Shown in pieces: positions 9,106 to 18,600 of a DNA stretch of 64,000 bases. Made by a program: the position numbers and the translations under genes. Position 1 is the first letter of the stretch, and every line of letters starts with the position of its first letter. The notes under the pieces are model-generated. The model had not been told where the DNA came from. It made no database searches and saw only the letters and a list, made by a program, of their open reading frames with translations. The DNA comes from Pseudomonas graminis (GTDB taxonomy: Bacteria > Pseudomonadota > Gammaproteobacteria > Pseudomonadales > Pseudomonadaceae): positions 1,341,001 through 1,405,000 of the forward strand of contig NZ_CP053746.1 in NCBI RefSeq assembly GCF_013201545.1, written 5' to 3'.

Positions 9106-9953
9106 GACCGGTCTCCTTGATAGGCGCTGCGTACGGCAGCGGGCTCTATCTGCCGTGCCGTGTCTACTTGAGCCAGACGCTCGAGGAACCAGGCGTACCG
9201 GCTGCTGCGTTCCTGCTCGGGCTTGCCCTTGTGCAGCAACACGTGCACCTGTTGCTGAATGTCGCTGATGTCGTCGGCGACAAACGCGTCCACCAGACCG
9301 CTGGCAAAACGTTGCTCGCCCCCGGTCAGGCTCCAGATGAACGGCCGGTCGCGGGAGTCGTATTCTTCGATGCCAGCCTCCTGCTCGATCACCTGCGGAC
9401 CGTTCAGGCCGAGACGCGCTTCCTGAGTGACAACGAGGTAACTGCACAAACCCGCCGCAATGGACATGCCGCCGAAGCAGCCGACGCTGCCCGCCACCAC
9501 GCCAATCACCGGCTGATAGCGACGCAGATCAACAATGGCGGCGTGAATGTCGGCGATGGCCGCCAGCCCGAGATTGGCTTCCTGCAAGCGCACGCCCCCG
9601 GTTTCCAGCAGCAAAACCGCTGCGGTCGGAATGCCCTTGCGATTGTCTTCGGCCGCCAGTTCCAGCGCGCCGGCCATCTTCGCGCCGCCGACTTCGCCCA
9701 TGCTGCCGCCCTGGAAACCGCCTTCGATGGCGCAGATCACCACCGGTTTGCCATCGATCGTGCCCTTGGCGATCACCACGCCATCGTCGGCCTGTGGCAC
9801 GACGCCTTGCTTGGCCAGCCAAGGGGAGACGAGGCGCTCGAAGGGATCGATCAGCTCGCGAAAACTGCCGTCATCCAGCAGTGCGCGGGCGCGTTGCCGG
9901 GCACCGAGTTCGACGAAACTGTGCTGCTGCAGAAGCCGCGTGCTGTCACTCAT
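9102..9953 (-). CDS. mdcD: Malonate decarboxylase beta subunit
   Basis: Starts at the ATG at 9953 (MSDSTRLLQQHSF), overlapping the end of mdcC by 8 bases. The 283-residue carboxyltransferase-fold protein carries EGGFQGGSMGEVGGAKMAGA and LLLETGGVRLQEAN, typical of acyl-CoA carboxyltransferase beta-type subunits. It pairs with MdcE to form the decarboxylase core. Confidence 0.92.
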   Translation of the reverse strand: MSDSTRLLQQHSFVELGARQRARALLDDGSFRELIDPFERLVSPWLAKQGVVPQADDGVVIAKGTIDGKPVVICAIEGGFQGGSMGEVGGAKMAGALELAAEDNRKGIPTAAVLLLETGGVRLQEANLGLAAIADIHAAIVDLRRYQPVIGVVAGSVGCFGGMSIAAGLCSYLVVTQEARLGLNGPQVIEQEAGIEEYDSRDRPFIWSLTGGEQRFASGLVDAFVADDISDIQQQVHVLLHKGKPEQERSSRYAWFLERLAQVDTARQIEPAAVRSAYQGDRS

Positions 9954-10245
9954 GACCGACCTCCTCGAAACCTTGCTCCAGGCGCAGCCGAACCACGCCC
10001 GGTGTCGCGCCAAAATCGTGGATGTCGATGCTCATGGCCGGTGGCGTCTGGCCGTCGAACATCCGCTGAAAAAGGTTTTCCCAACGCGCCGAACTGCCGT
10101 TGACCGACGTCAGCACCTGGATCGTCAGCTTGCCCGGCTGGCCCGGTTCAAGCAGCACTTCCAGATCACCTGAACCGACACAGCCCACCAGAGCGCGACC
10201 CCGTGGCGGCTGCCCGGCAGGGAATTCAAAAGACAGGGTTTCCAT
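9946..10245 (-). CDS. mdcC: Malonate decarboxylase acyl-carrier (delta) subunit
   Basis: A 99-residue carrier that bears the dephospho-CoA-type prosthetic group. The segment LVGCVGSGDLEVL puts a serine at residue 25, the position modified in the characterised family members. It is not related to phosphopantetheine ACPs in sequence. It sits two bases after the mdcB stop and overlaps mdcD by 8 bases. Confidence 0.93.
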   Translation of the reverse strand: METLSFEFPAGQPPRGRALVGCVGSGDLEVLLEPGQPGKLTIQVLTSVNGSSARWENLFQRMFDGQTPPAMSIDIHDFGATPGVVRLRLEQGFEEVGHE

Positions 10246-10247
10246 GA

Positions 10248-11156
10248 TCAGACGTTCCTCGTTGCATCGCCGAGCGCAGGCTCCAGGCGATCAATAAACA
10301 GGCAAGCGGCGAGCAGATCGGCAGCGCCGCCGGGGGAGGCGTTCAGGCTCAACAGTTGTTGATCCAGCTGATTGAGCGCGCGACGACCGCTGAGGGTCGC
10401 GCTGCCACCGGCGTCCAGCACCCGCTGCGCGCCGTGTTGCATGGCATGCAGGCCTTCTTCACCCGCGCGGTACAGCACGCAGGTATCGGACAGCGTGGTC
10501 ATGATCGCCAGCAGCGCATCAAGTCGCGCGTTTTGCTCGCCATGCCCGGCGGCGCGGCTGCGGACGAGTTGCGGCAAGCCGGTTTGAGTGACGGCAGGGA
10601 AGCCTGCTTGCGCTTGTTCTCGGGCACCCATTGCGCCGTACTTCTGCGCAACGGTCTGGCCATGGCTCTGGCTGTGGCTCTGGTCGGCGGCCTGGTGACG
10701 ATCCTCGATCAGCGCCAGCTGGCCTGCGCGTCGGCTCAGCCCCTCTGGAGAAAGATCATCGGGATTCAGCGCAGCAGCAGTGACCAGCAACCCCAGAGCC
10801 CAGATCGCGCCACGGTGCGTGTTCACTCCGTTGGTGGTGCGCATCATCGCGGCTTCACCTTCGCGACCGAGGCGGCCAATGGTTTCTCGCAGCGCCGGGT
10901 TGATGTCACTAGTGGCAATGGCGGCGTCGGCCATCTGCTTGAATGCAGGCCACAGCGACAGCGCAGACGCGTGCATCAGACCCAAGTGCAAATCCGTATG
11001 GGCGCCACTGCTGCGACGATCAACCAGCGCCGGTTTCGGCGACAGGTCGGCCTCGTCGATCAGTGCATCAACCGCCAGATCGGCCAGGCGCTCTGCCAGT
11101 GATGCAGGGTTTGGCGTTGCGTCGAAGGCATCGAAAGCTACATTGAATGCGCGCAT
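10248..11156 (-). CDS. mdcB: Triphosphoribosyl-dephospho-CoA synthase (CitG/MdcB)
   Basis: Makes the prosthetic-group precursor from ATP and dephospho-CoA. I start at the ATG at 11156, which overlaps the mdcA stop by one base (TGATG). The 302-residue protein has the family pattern [16 protein letters not shown] near residue 42 and [17 protein letters not shown] around residue 100. The enzyme is dedicated to the mdc system here, since no citrate lyase genes are adjacent. Confidence 0.92.
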   Translation of the reverse strand: MRAFNVAFDAFDATPNPASLAERLADLAVDALIDEADLSPKPALVDRRSSGAHTDLHLGLMHASALSLWPAFKQMADAAIATSDINPALRETIGRLGREGEAAMMRTTNGVNTHRGAIWALGLLVTAAALNPDDLSPEGLSRRAGQLALIEDRHQAADQSHSQSHGQTVAQKYGAMGAREQAQAGFPAVTQTGLPQLVRSRAAGHGEQNARLDALLAIMTTLSDTCVLYRAGEEGLHAMQHGAQRVLDAGGSATLSGRRALNQLDQQLLSLNASPGGAADLLAACLFIDRLEPALGDATRNV

Positions 11157-12832
11157 CACCAGCTCCTGAATTTCGCAGGCGGGTTGTACAAACCGCCGGA
11201 CCATTCCACCAACTCGGCGATGCTCTTGGCGGCGAGCAGTTCGCGGCTGGCGTCGGTGCGGCGAATGCCCAAATCCTCAGGCAGCGCGATCAGCCCTTCA
11301 CGGCGCATGCGGGCGGTGTCTTTCGGGTTGTGACGCAGGCCGATGGGCGTCACGCCCGCGACGGCGGCGATCATGGCCTGACGCTCTTCCAGGGATCGCG
11401 CCTTGTACAGATAGGCAATGCCTTCTTCGGTCAACAGATGGGTCACGTCGTCGCCGTAGATCATGATCGGCGCCAGCGGCATCCCGCTCTTTTTCGCGAC
11501 TTCGACGGCGTCCAGCGTCTCGACGAAGGTCGGTTTGCCGCCTTCCTGGAAGGTCTCGACCATTTGCACCACGAGCTTCTTGCCGCGCTCAAGATAGGCG
11601 TCCGGCCCGTCACCGCTTTGCTGACGCATGTCCAGCCAGGCAGGCGTGGCGTGACGTCGACCGCGCGGGTCGTGGCCCATGTTCGGCGCGCCGCCAAAGC
11701 CGGCAAGGCGCCCGCGGGTAACGGTAGAAGAATGGCCATCGCCGTCGACTTGCAGCGTGGCGCCAATGAACAGGTCAACGGCGTATTGCCCGGCCAGCTG
11801 GCACATCATCCGGTTGGAACGCATGGAGCCATCGTGGCCGGTGAAGAACACGTCGGGCCGTGCAGCGATGTAATTTTCCATGCCCAGCTCGGTGCCGAAA
11901 CAATGCACGCTTTCGACCCAGCCGCTTTCAATGGCAGGGATCAGCGTCGGGTGCGGGTTCAGCGTCCAATTGCGGCAGATCTTGCCCTTCAGGCCCAAGG
12001 ATTCACCGTAGGTCGGCAGGATCAGTTCGATGGCGGCGGTGTTGAAGCCGATGCCGTGGTTGAGGGACTGGACGTTGTGTTTCTCGTAGATCCCGCGAAT
12101 CGCCATCATCGCCATCAGCACGTGCACTGGCTTGATGTGGCGCGGGTCACGGGTGAACAGCGGCTCGATGTAGAACGGCTTGTCGGCGACGACCACGAAG
12201 TCGACCCATGACGCCGGGATGTCCACGCGCGGCAGGTCGCTGACGTCATCCACCAACTGGTTGACCTGCACGATGACGATGCCGTCGCTGAAGGCCGCCG
12301 GTTCGATCAGGGCGGGGGTGTCTTCGGTGCTGGCGCCGGTGTAGATGTTGCCGGCGCGGTCAGCCATAAAACCGGCCGAGAGCACGACGTTGGGAATCAG
12401 GTCAACCAGCAGACGGGAATACAGCTCGATGTAGGTATGAATCGCGCCGATTTCCAGCAGGCCGTCTTCCAGCAACTGGCTGATGCGCAAGCTTTGCGTA
12501 CCGGCGAAAGAGAAATCCAGCTTGCGGGCGATGCCGCGTTCGAACAGGTCCAGATGCTCGGCACGGCCGACGCTGGGCATGATCATGTGCAGGTCGTGGA
12601 GCTTGGCGGGATCGGTCTTGACCAGTGAGCGGGACAGGAAATCTGCCTGCTTCTGGTTGTTGCCTTCCAGCACCACGCGATCGCCCGGCGCAATCAGCGC
12701 CTCAAGCGCGGCGACAATCTTGTCGGTCGGCAGTACAACGCCATCGGCGAAGGAACGCACCAGGTCGAGCCGTCGCAGCTTTTCAGTGCGACGACGCGAC
12801 CAGCGCGGGTCAAGTTTCGTTGTTGTGGTCAT
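11156..12832 (-). CDS. mdcA: Malonate decarboxylase alpha subunit (acetyl-S-ACP:malonate ACP transferase)
   Basis: First gene of the operon, 558 residues from the ATG at 12832 with GGAG nine bases upstream. It exchanges acetyl for malonyl on MdcC and belongs to the CoA-transferase fold. Visible stretches are [16 protein letters not shown] near the N-terminus and [14 protein letters not shown] in the second half. Every gene from here to mdcH overlaps or nearly touches the next, so the block is one tightly coupled operon. A palindromic candidate operator lies 76-100 bases upstream. Confidence 0.94.
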   Translation of the reverse strand: MTTTTKLDPRWSRRRTEKLRRLDLVRSFADGVVLPTDKIVAALEALIAPGDRVVLEGNNQKQADFLSRSLVKTDPAKLHDLHMIMPSVGRAEHLDLFERGIARKLDFSFAGTQSLRISQLLEDGLLEIGAIHTYIELYSRLLVDLIPNVVLSAGFMADRAGNIYTGASTEDTPALIEPAAFSDGIVIVQVNQLVDDVSDLPRVDIPASWVDFVVVADKPFYIEPLFTRDPRHIKPVHVLMAMMAIRGIYEKHNVQSLNHGIGFNTAAIELILPTYGESLGLKGKICRNWTLNPHPTLIPAIESGWVESVHCFGTELGMENYIAARPDVFFTGHDGSMRSNRMMCQLAGQYAVDLFIGATLQVDGDGHSSTVTRGRLAGFGGAPNMGHDPRGRRHATPAWLDMRQQSGDGPDAYLERGKKLVVQMVETFQEGGKPTFVETLDAVEVAKKSGMPLAPIMIYGDDVTHLLTEEGIAYLYKARSLEERQAMIAAVAGVTPIGLRHNPKDTARMRREGLIALPEDLGIRRTDASRELLAAKSIAELVEWSGGLYNPPAKFRSW

Positions 12833-12907
12833 GCTGACTCCACGTGTTCGCTGTCGTGGGGCAGATTAGGAGGGGTTGAGGTGCGGCATCAATCAAGTAA
12901 CTGGCGG

Positions 12908-12932
12908 GATCGTTACGTTCAGAGTAATGATC
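12908..12932. promoter_or_regulatory. Candidate MdcR operator upstream of mdcA
   Basis: An inverted repeat with 9-base arms, GATCGTTAC and GTAATGATC, around a 7-base centre; the arms differ at one position. Its inner part fits the T-N11-A box of LysR-type regulators. It lies about 76 bases upstream of the mdcA start and overlaps the last codon region of the fic pseudogene. Seen in sequence; the link to MdcR is inferred. Confidence 0.5.
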
Positions 12933-14078
12933 AGTCCGCCCAGTTGATCTGATAACGGGTGCTGCGCCCGCCGCCGGGGAGTTTACGTAGGCAGCCTTTT
13001 TCCAGAAGGTCTTGAAGATGCCGGGTGGCGGTGGCTTTACTGACTTTGGCGACCGCCTGATATTGAGCGGCGCTGATGCCACCGGTAAAACCCGCGTCGG
13101 GCTTCTCCGACAAAAGGTCGCCATTCAATAACCGATTGAGCACCTTGGTCTGCTCCACAGAGAGGCCGTCATCCCGATGGGATTGCCAGAATCTCGCCTT
13201 CGCCAACACTCGCTCGAGATGCTGCATGGCCTGCTCAAGCGTGTGGAACAAGGTCTGTAAAAACCAGACGAGCCACTCGGTGATGTTCAGGCCACCACGT
13301 TGGGTCGCCTCCAGAATCCGGTAATAGTCCTGACGGCAGGCAAGGATGCTGGCGGACATGGCGTAAAAGCGTATGGCCTGGTGTTCGCCCTGGGCCATGG
13401 CCAGATCAGTGATTGCGCGGGTCAAACGTCCATTGCCATCGTCGAACGGGTGCAGCGTCACGAACCAGAAATGCGCGATGCCCGCTCGGATCAGCGGGTC
13501 CAGGGTTGGATCGACGCGGCTGCTGTTGAACCAGTAAAAGAAGTCATCAAGCTTTTGCTCCAGGCCTTCGCGCGCAGGCGCCTCGAAGTGCACCACGGGC
13601 CGGTCGATGCGACCGGACACGACCTGCATGGCTCAGGCCCTCTGAGCGTCCCGACTTGGATGGGGTATGCCGTCAACGCGCTCGGCTCGGGGAACAACAA
13701 CTGATGCCAGCGCATCAGCCGTTTAGACGTCAACGGCATGTCGTATTGTTGGGTGGCATCCAGCATCAGCTCCGCCAGACCTTCACTGCGCGCCGTCACG
13801 CGTTCATCGCTGGCGAGCCCGAGCCGTTTTGCCAGCGAGGAGCGCACCGACTCCACGTTGAGTTGCTCACCCTCAATGGCCGATGAGGTGATGAGGTTCT
13901 GCAGCAAAGCGTCCAGTTCACGCTCGACATTCGCGGCGGCGCCTGAAGCGCCAATCATCCCCAATAGCTGACCCTGCGCCTGGGTGCAGGCCCGCAACAG
14001 CGGCGCCAACGGCTCTACGTCCCAGGAAAAGGACGGCCATTTGGGGTGTTGCCAAATCCATTTCGCTGACTGTTTCAC
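12931..14078 (-). pseudogene. Fic-family AMP-transferase with C-terminal winged helix, split by a frameshift
   Basis: Two overlapping frames make one Fic protein of about 380 residues. The N-terminal frame (start 14078) has the DUF4172-type opening WIWQHPKWPSFSWD and an inhibitory-helix motif SSAIEGE. It should then read into the frame holding MQVVSGRIDRPVVHFEAP and the intact catalytic motif HPFDDGNGR. The C-terminus looks like a winged helix (ISAAQYQAVAKVSKATATRH). The break is at about 13630: one extra C (GAGCCC instead of GAGCC before ATGCAG) would restore a continuous protein. Either a real single-base loss or a sequencing error. Family members AMPylate target proteins. Confidence 0.85.
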
Positions 14079-14098
14079 GGGACGCCTCGGAAGGGTGC

Positions 14099-14160
14099 GA
14101 GCCGATTAGAAACTCTATTCGGCTCACAGGATGAGCCGAATATGCGGTTTATTCGGCTCA
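14099..14160. promoter_or_regulatory. Array of GAGCCGAAT half-sites upstream of the Fic gene
   Basis: Four half-sites in 62 bases: GAGCCGAT at 14099, ATTCGGCTCA at 14117, TGAGCCGAAT at 14132 and ATTCGGCTCA at 14151. They form two nested palindromes with 5- and 9-base centres. The array begins 20 bases upstream of the fic ATG. This is operator-like and could be bound by the winged helix at the C-terminus of the Fic protein; that link is inferred. Confidence 0.6.
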
Positions 14161-14186
14161 TCGTCTAGGAGGGATTGGGGAGGAAA

Positions 14187-14326
14187 ACGATATATATGTA
14201 CCGCAATCGACCCTTTTCGAATTTTTAAACTGCCCACTTCACAAATCTGATATCCGAGCGCCATGTCGCAGTTGCCTGAATTGCCTTCTCCGACCCAGAC
14301 TCCTACCGTTGAAGACGATATATATG
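14187..14326. repeat. Direct repeat ACGATATATATG flanking the antitoxin leader
   Basis: The same 12 bases occur at 14187-14198 and 14315-14326, exactly 128 bases apart, the second ending 23 bases before the antitoxin ATG. The core is nearly palindromic and TA-rich, like operators of ribbon-helix-helix antitoxins. Function is inferred. Confidence 0.45.
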
Positions 14327-14349
14327 CCTTTCAAGCGCCTGGAGATCTC

Positions 14350-14582
14350 ATGTCATCGACTGTCCTGTCATTCCAAGCCGATGAAGAAACAGTACAAACA
14401 CTCGACCAGTTGGCCGGCACCACTGGCGTGATCGGCGATATCACCTTCAGCAAGCACTGAGCCGCTACCTGGAAGCCGAGATGCGCCAGATCCAGGCTGT
14501 CTCGGACGGCATAGCGGATGTCAACGCAGCAAACCTTACCGATATCGAATCTGTAAAAGCGAAATACTTCAGCCTGATATGA
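14350..14582 (+). pseudogene. Ribbon-helix-helix (CopG/ParD-like) antitoxin, frameshifted
   Basis: The ATG at 14350 has GGAG eight bases upstream. The frame reads MSSTVLSFQADEETVQTLDQ and LAGTTG, a typical antitoxin N-terminus, then stops at 14460. From about 14427 another frame continues the family pattern: RDRRYHLQQALSRYLEAEM, ending with ESVKAKYFSLI at 14582. One missing C (GGCGTGATCGG instead of GGCCGTGATCGG) explains the break. The reconstructed protein is about 78 residues, normal for the family. It would bind its partner toxin and repress its own promoter. Confidence 0.7.
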
Positions 14583-14695
14583 GCCGGCTTCCGCTGGCAG
14601 TTCTTGAATACTCCAGACAGACACAAGTTGAGCATGCTGGAGATCAAATTGCGGGAGCGAGCTTGCTCGCGAAGAGGCCACGGCAGCTGCTATAA
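14579..14695 (+). pseudogene. Possible toxin gene stub, cut off by the REP array
   Basis: An ATG overlaps the antitoxin stop as ATGA, the usual arrangement of antitoxin-toxin pairs. The frame opens MSRLPLAVLEYSRQTQVEHA and then runs into REP sequence at about 14651, ending at 14695 after 38 codons. The short LEYSRQ pattern is compatible with the first strand of ParE/RelE toxins but too short to prove it. If correct, the toxin was lost when the REP array arose or expanded. Confidence 0.4.
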
Positions 14696-15182
14696 CTTCA
14701 GCGTTTGAAATACTGCCTTCGCGAGCAAGCTCACTCCTACAGGGGGCTGTGTTGGGCATGCTACCTGCGGCGGCTGACATGCAGGCGTGGGAGCGAGCTT
14801 GCTCGCGAAGGGGTCGGTGCATCCACCAAATCTTCAGCGTTTGAAATGCAGCCTTCGTGAGCAAGCTCACTCCCACAAGGGCTGTGTTGGGCATGCAATC
14901 TGCGGCGGCTGACATGCATTCGTGGGAGCGAGCTTGGTCGCGAAGGGGTCGGTACATCCACCAAATCTTCAGCGTTTGAAATGCAGCCTTCGTGAGCAAG
15001 CTCACTCCTACAGGGGGCTGTGTCCGGCATGCAATCTGCGGCGGCTGACATGCATTCGTGGGAGCGAGCTTGGTCGCGAAGGGGTCGGTACATCCACCAA
15101 ATCTTCAGCGTTTGAAATGCAGCTTTCGCGAGCAAGCTCACTCCTACAGGGGGCTGTGTCCGGCATGCAATCTGCGGCGTTT
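14651..15182. repeat. Tandem array of four REP units
   Basis: Four units begin at 14653, 14789, 14924 and 15060, a period of 135-136 bases. Each holds an inverted pair (GGGAGCGAGCTTGCTCGCGAAG type and GAGCAAGCTCACTCC type) around a centre containing CTTCAGCGTTTGAAATGCAG, then a spacer with GCATGCAATCTGCGGCGGCTGAC-like sequence. The last three are nearly identical, the first differs in its centre. This explains the 617-base gap before chpC; no gene is supported in it. Confidence 0.9.
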
Positions 15183-15199
15183 GAGAGCCGGGAAGTCTC

Positions 15200-15688
15200 T
15201 TACAAGTTTGGCGTCATCTGAACCAACCCCGCCTCCACCAACCACTCTTCCAGCGCCACAAGGTCCGGGATCTTCGCCACGGTCTCGCCCACTTGCACCG
15301 CGGCCAGTTCCAGCTCGGCCAGCGGCACGTCGACATAACTCAGCTGGCTGTCCAGCTTGCAGGAACGCGGAATGCCCTGTGTCAGCAGGGCGATGAATTT
15401 GAGGTCGGGCCGCCCGCCGAGGGCGTTGAGCACGACGATGCGAGCGCGACCTCCAACGCGGGCGCGGCTGCCGCAGGCGGCTTCGAAGCTGAGCAGCGGC
15501 AGACTGCGGTTGCGCCAGTTGATCGGGCCCAGGTACCACTGCGGCGCGGCGGGGTCGGCGACGCTGTCTTGATAGTCGATCAGCTCGGCGACTGCCACGT
15601 TGGGCAACAACAGGTGCCGGTCACTCAGGGGAATCAGCAATCCGGTCAGGCTGGTCAGCCGCGCCGTTTGCGTCGTCGTGTCAGACAT
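15200..15688 (-). CDS. chpC: CheW-like adaptor of the Pil-Chp system
   Basis: A 162-residue CheW-domain protein, opening with a short leader then LTGLLIPLSDRHLLLPNVAV and carrying YLGPINWRNRSLPLLSFE. It would link a receptor other than PilJ, or PilJ itself, to the histidine kinase ChpA. It overlaps the end of chpA by 8 bases. In P. aeruginosa chpB lies between chpA and chpC; here it is absent, as ChpA runs directly into ChpC. Confidence 0.85.
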   Translation of the reverse strand: MSDTTTQTARLTSLTGLLIPLSDRHLLLPNVAVAELIDYQDSVADPAAPQWYLGPINWRNRSLPLLSFEAACGSRARVGGRARIVVLNALGGRPDLKFIALLTQGIPRSCKLDSQLSYVDVPLAELELAAVQVGETVAKIPDLVALEEWLVEAGLVQMTPNL

Positions 15689-18600
15689 GGGCGTGGCTCC
15701 AGTGGGCGATGCTTTCCAGCAGTGCGGCTTCCTGATACGGCTTGCTCATGTACTCGTTTACCCCCAGCGCCATGGCGTGGTCGCGGTGCTTCTGCCCTGA
15801 TCGCGACGTGATCATGATGATCGGCAGGTGCTTCAAGGCGTCGTCTCCGCGAATCTTGCTGACGACTTCAAAACCGTCCATGCGTGGCATTTCGATGTCC
15901 AGCAGCATGATGTCCGGGGTGTGCTCCTGCAGCAGCGCCATGGCATCGACGCCGTCCTTGGCCGTCAGCACGTTCATGCCGTTGCGCTCCAGCAAGCGGC
16001 CGGTGACCTTGCGCACGGTCACCGAGTCATCCACTACCATCACCAGCAACGGCCGCGCCTGTTCGGGTTCTACATAACGCACCGGCGCATGACCGGCGAC
16101 CTGCAACGCGAGCAACTTGGCGTGGAAGCGCCGGATGTGCGCAAACAGGTCGAGAATCAGCACCACGCGGCCGTCCCCCAGAATGGTCGCACCGGCAATG
16201 CCGGGTATCGAAGAAAACTGCGGGCCCAGGTTTTTCACCACGATTTCCCGCGAGCCGGCCAGCGCGTCCACCTGCACCGCAACCCATTGATCGTGTACGT
16301 GAACGAGAAGCACCGGCAGCGGCTGGGTCTGTGGCTGGCCGCTCAGTTTCGGCGGATGACCGTTATTGAGCAGTTCGCCCAAATAACGCAACTCGTAACT
16401 CCGTCCGCTGTACTCGTACCGCGGCGGCACCGTGTGATAGCAGGACTCCAGCTCGCTCGGCATCACGCGCACGATGCCCTCGATGCTGTTCAGCGGCACG
16501 GCATACTGTTCTTCGCCGCACTGAACCATCAGCGCCCGATTGACCGACACCGAGAACGGCAAACGGACACGGAAACGCGCCCCCTCGCCCGCTTTGGAAT
16601 CAATGACCATCGAGCCGCCCAGGTCCTTGACCTCGGCGTGCACCACGTCCATGCCGACGCCGCGCCCGGAAATCTGAGTGATGGTCTCGGCGGTGGAAAA
16701 GCCTGGGCGCAGGATGAACTGCAGAATGTCGTGTTCGCTCAGTTCGGCGTCCGGGCCGATCATGCCGCGCTTGATCGCCTTGCGCCGCACGGCCTCGAAG
16801 TCGACACCGGCGCCGTCGTCGCGCATCTCGATAACGATGTCGCCGCCTTCGTGGGCCAGACTCAGCGTGATATGCCCCCACTCGGGTTTGCCGGCGGCCA
16901 GACGTTCCTCGACGCTCTCCAGACCATGATCGACAGCGTTGCGCAGCATGTGCTCCAGCGGCGCAACCATGCGTTCGAGCACGTTGCGGTCCATCTCGCC
17001 CTCGGCGTTGATCACGTCGAACTTGACCTTCTTGTTCAGCTCGCCCGACACCTGACGAACGATCCGACGCAGGCGCGGCACCATACGCTCGAACGGGACC
17101 ATGCGCGTGCGCATCAGGCTTTCCTGAAGCTGGGTGTTCACCCGCGCCTGCTGCTGCAGCAGGGTTTCGGCCTCATGGGCGCGGGTGTCGAGGGTTTCCT
17201 TGAGGTCCATCAGGTCGGACGCGGACTCGAACAGCGCGCGGGATAACTGCTGCAGCTGCGAATGACGGTCCATTTCCAGCGGGTCGAATGCTTCATAACC
17301 GCGCCGATCGACGTGGTGGTCACGGCTGAGGATACGGCCCTGGGTCTCGATGTCGAGTCGGCGCAGCTGATCGCGCATCCGCTCGATGGTGGTTTCCATT
17401 TCGACCAGCGTGATCTGCGCGTCGCTGACCTGCTGCTCGACACGGCCCCGGAATATCGAGGTTTCCCCCGCAAGATTGGCCAGGTCCTCCAGTTGCTCGG
17501 CCGGAACCTTGATCATCTCCGGGCCGGTACGCTCGCCGTCGGCCTCCGCCTGTGCGGACGCTGGATCAACGGCGGCCGCTGGCACCTGAGCCGGCGCATC
17601 CTGAGGTGTGTCGACAGCGTCTCGGGCGGTTCCGGACGAGGTGTAGTGAGCGATGCTCTCGATCAGCAGCGCCGGGTTGGGCAGCGGCTCGTAACCCCGA
17701 ACGGCATCCACCATGTCGGCGAGCATGTCGTGGCCGCTTTGCAGCAAGCCGTTGAGCAGCGCGCTGTTTTTCAGCGCACCCGCCGACAATCCTTCGTACA
17801 GCGACTCCAGCTCGTGGGCCAGATCGCCAATCGGCGCGATCTCCACCATGCGCGCGCCGCCCTTGAGCGTGTGCAGATCACGCAGCAGGTTTTCCACTTC
17901 CAGCGCGTTGTGCGGGTCGGCCTGCCAGCGCACCAACGCCGCGCTGCTGCTTTCGATGATGTCGTCGGCTTCTTCGAGGAAGATTTCCAGCAGTTCCGGA
18001 TCACGCTCGTCCAGCGAGTGAATCATTGAGCTGACATTGCGCGTCTCGCCGTCATGGGGCAGCAAGTAACAGTTGCGCTGACGAAACTCGCGAATCTTCT
18101 CGATCAGGTGCGCGGGACTGGTCAGCGCCGAGCGGTGCTGCAACTGCTCAAGCATCAACGACAGGTGATCGTGGCTGTGCACCAGCAGTTCGGCCAGTTG
18201 CGGCGAGTAACCGCAACGTCGGTCAAGCAGGCCTTCGTAGAGCGATTCCAGCTCGTGACCGAGGTCGCCCACCGGCCCGATTTCGGCCATGCGCGCGCCT
18301 CCCTTGAGGGTGTGCAGGTCACGTTGCAACGATGACAGCGGCAGCGGGTTGTCCGGGTCGTCGAGCCAGCGTTGCAACGCAGGGCCGGCGATGTCGAGAA
18401 TGTCCATCGCCTCTTCAAGAAAGATCTCGACGATTTCCTGATCGAAATCATCACTCGCAGGCTGCGCAGGCCGAGCGAGGCGTTCGCTGACCTCCTCCAT
18501 CTCTGTAATATGGGTCGCGCCAGCGCCATCACTTTTGATCACGCCCATCGCGCCGGGGTCCAGCGCTTCGGCGAGCAGCCCGCGCAAGGCGCTCACCCGC

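Noticed and set aside
14331..15005. A minus-strand frame of 224 codons with internal repeats, looking like a repeat protein
   Set aside because: The repeats come from the REP array being a near multiple of three bases in length; no start signal and no homology to a protein family.
14651..15182. Could be a CRISPR array
   Set aside because: The unit is 135-136 bases with no short repeat/variable spacer pattern; spacers are near-identical and the repeats are REP palindromes. No cas genes in the window.
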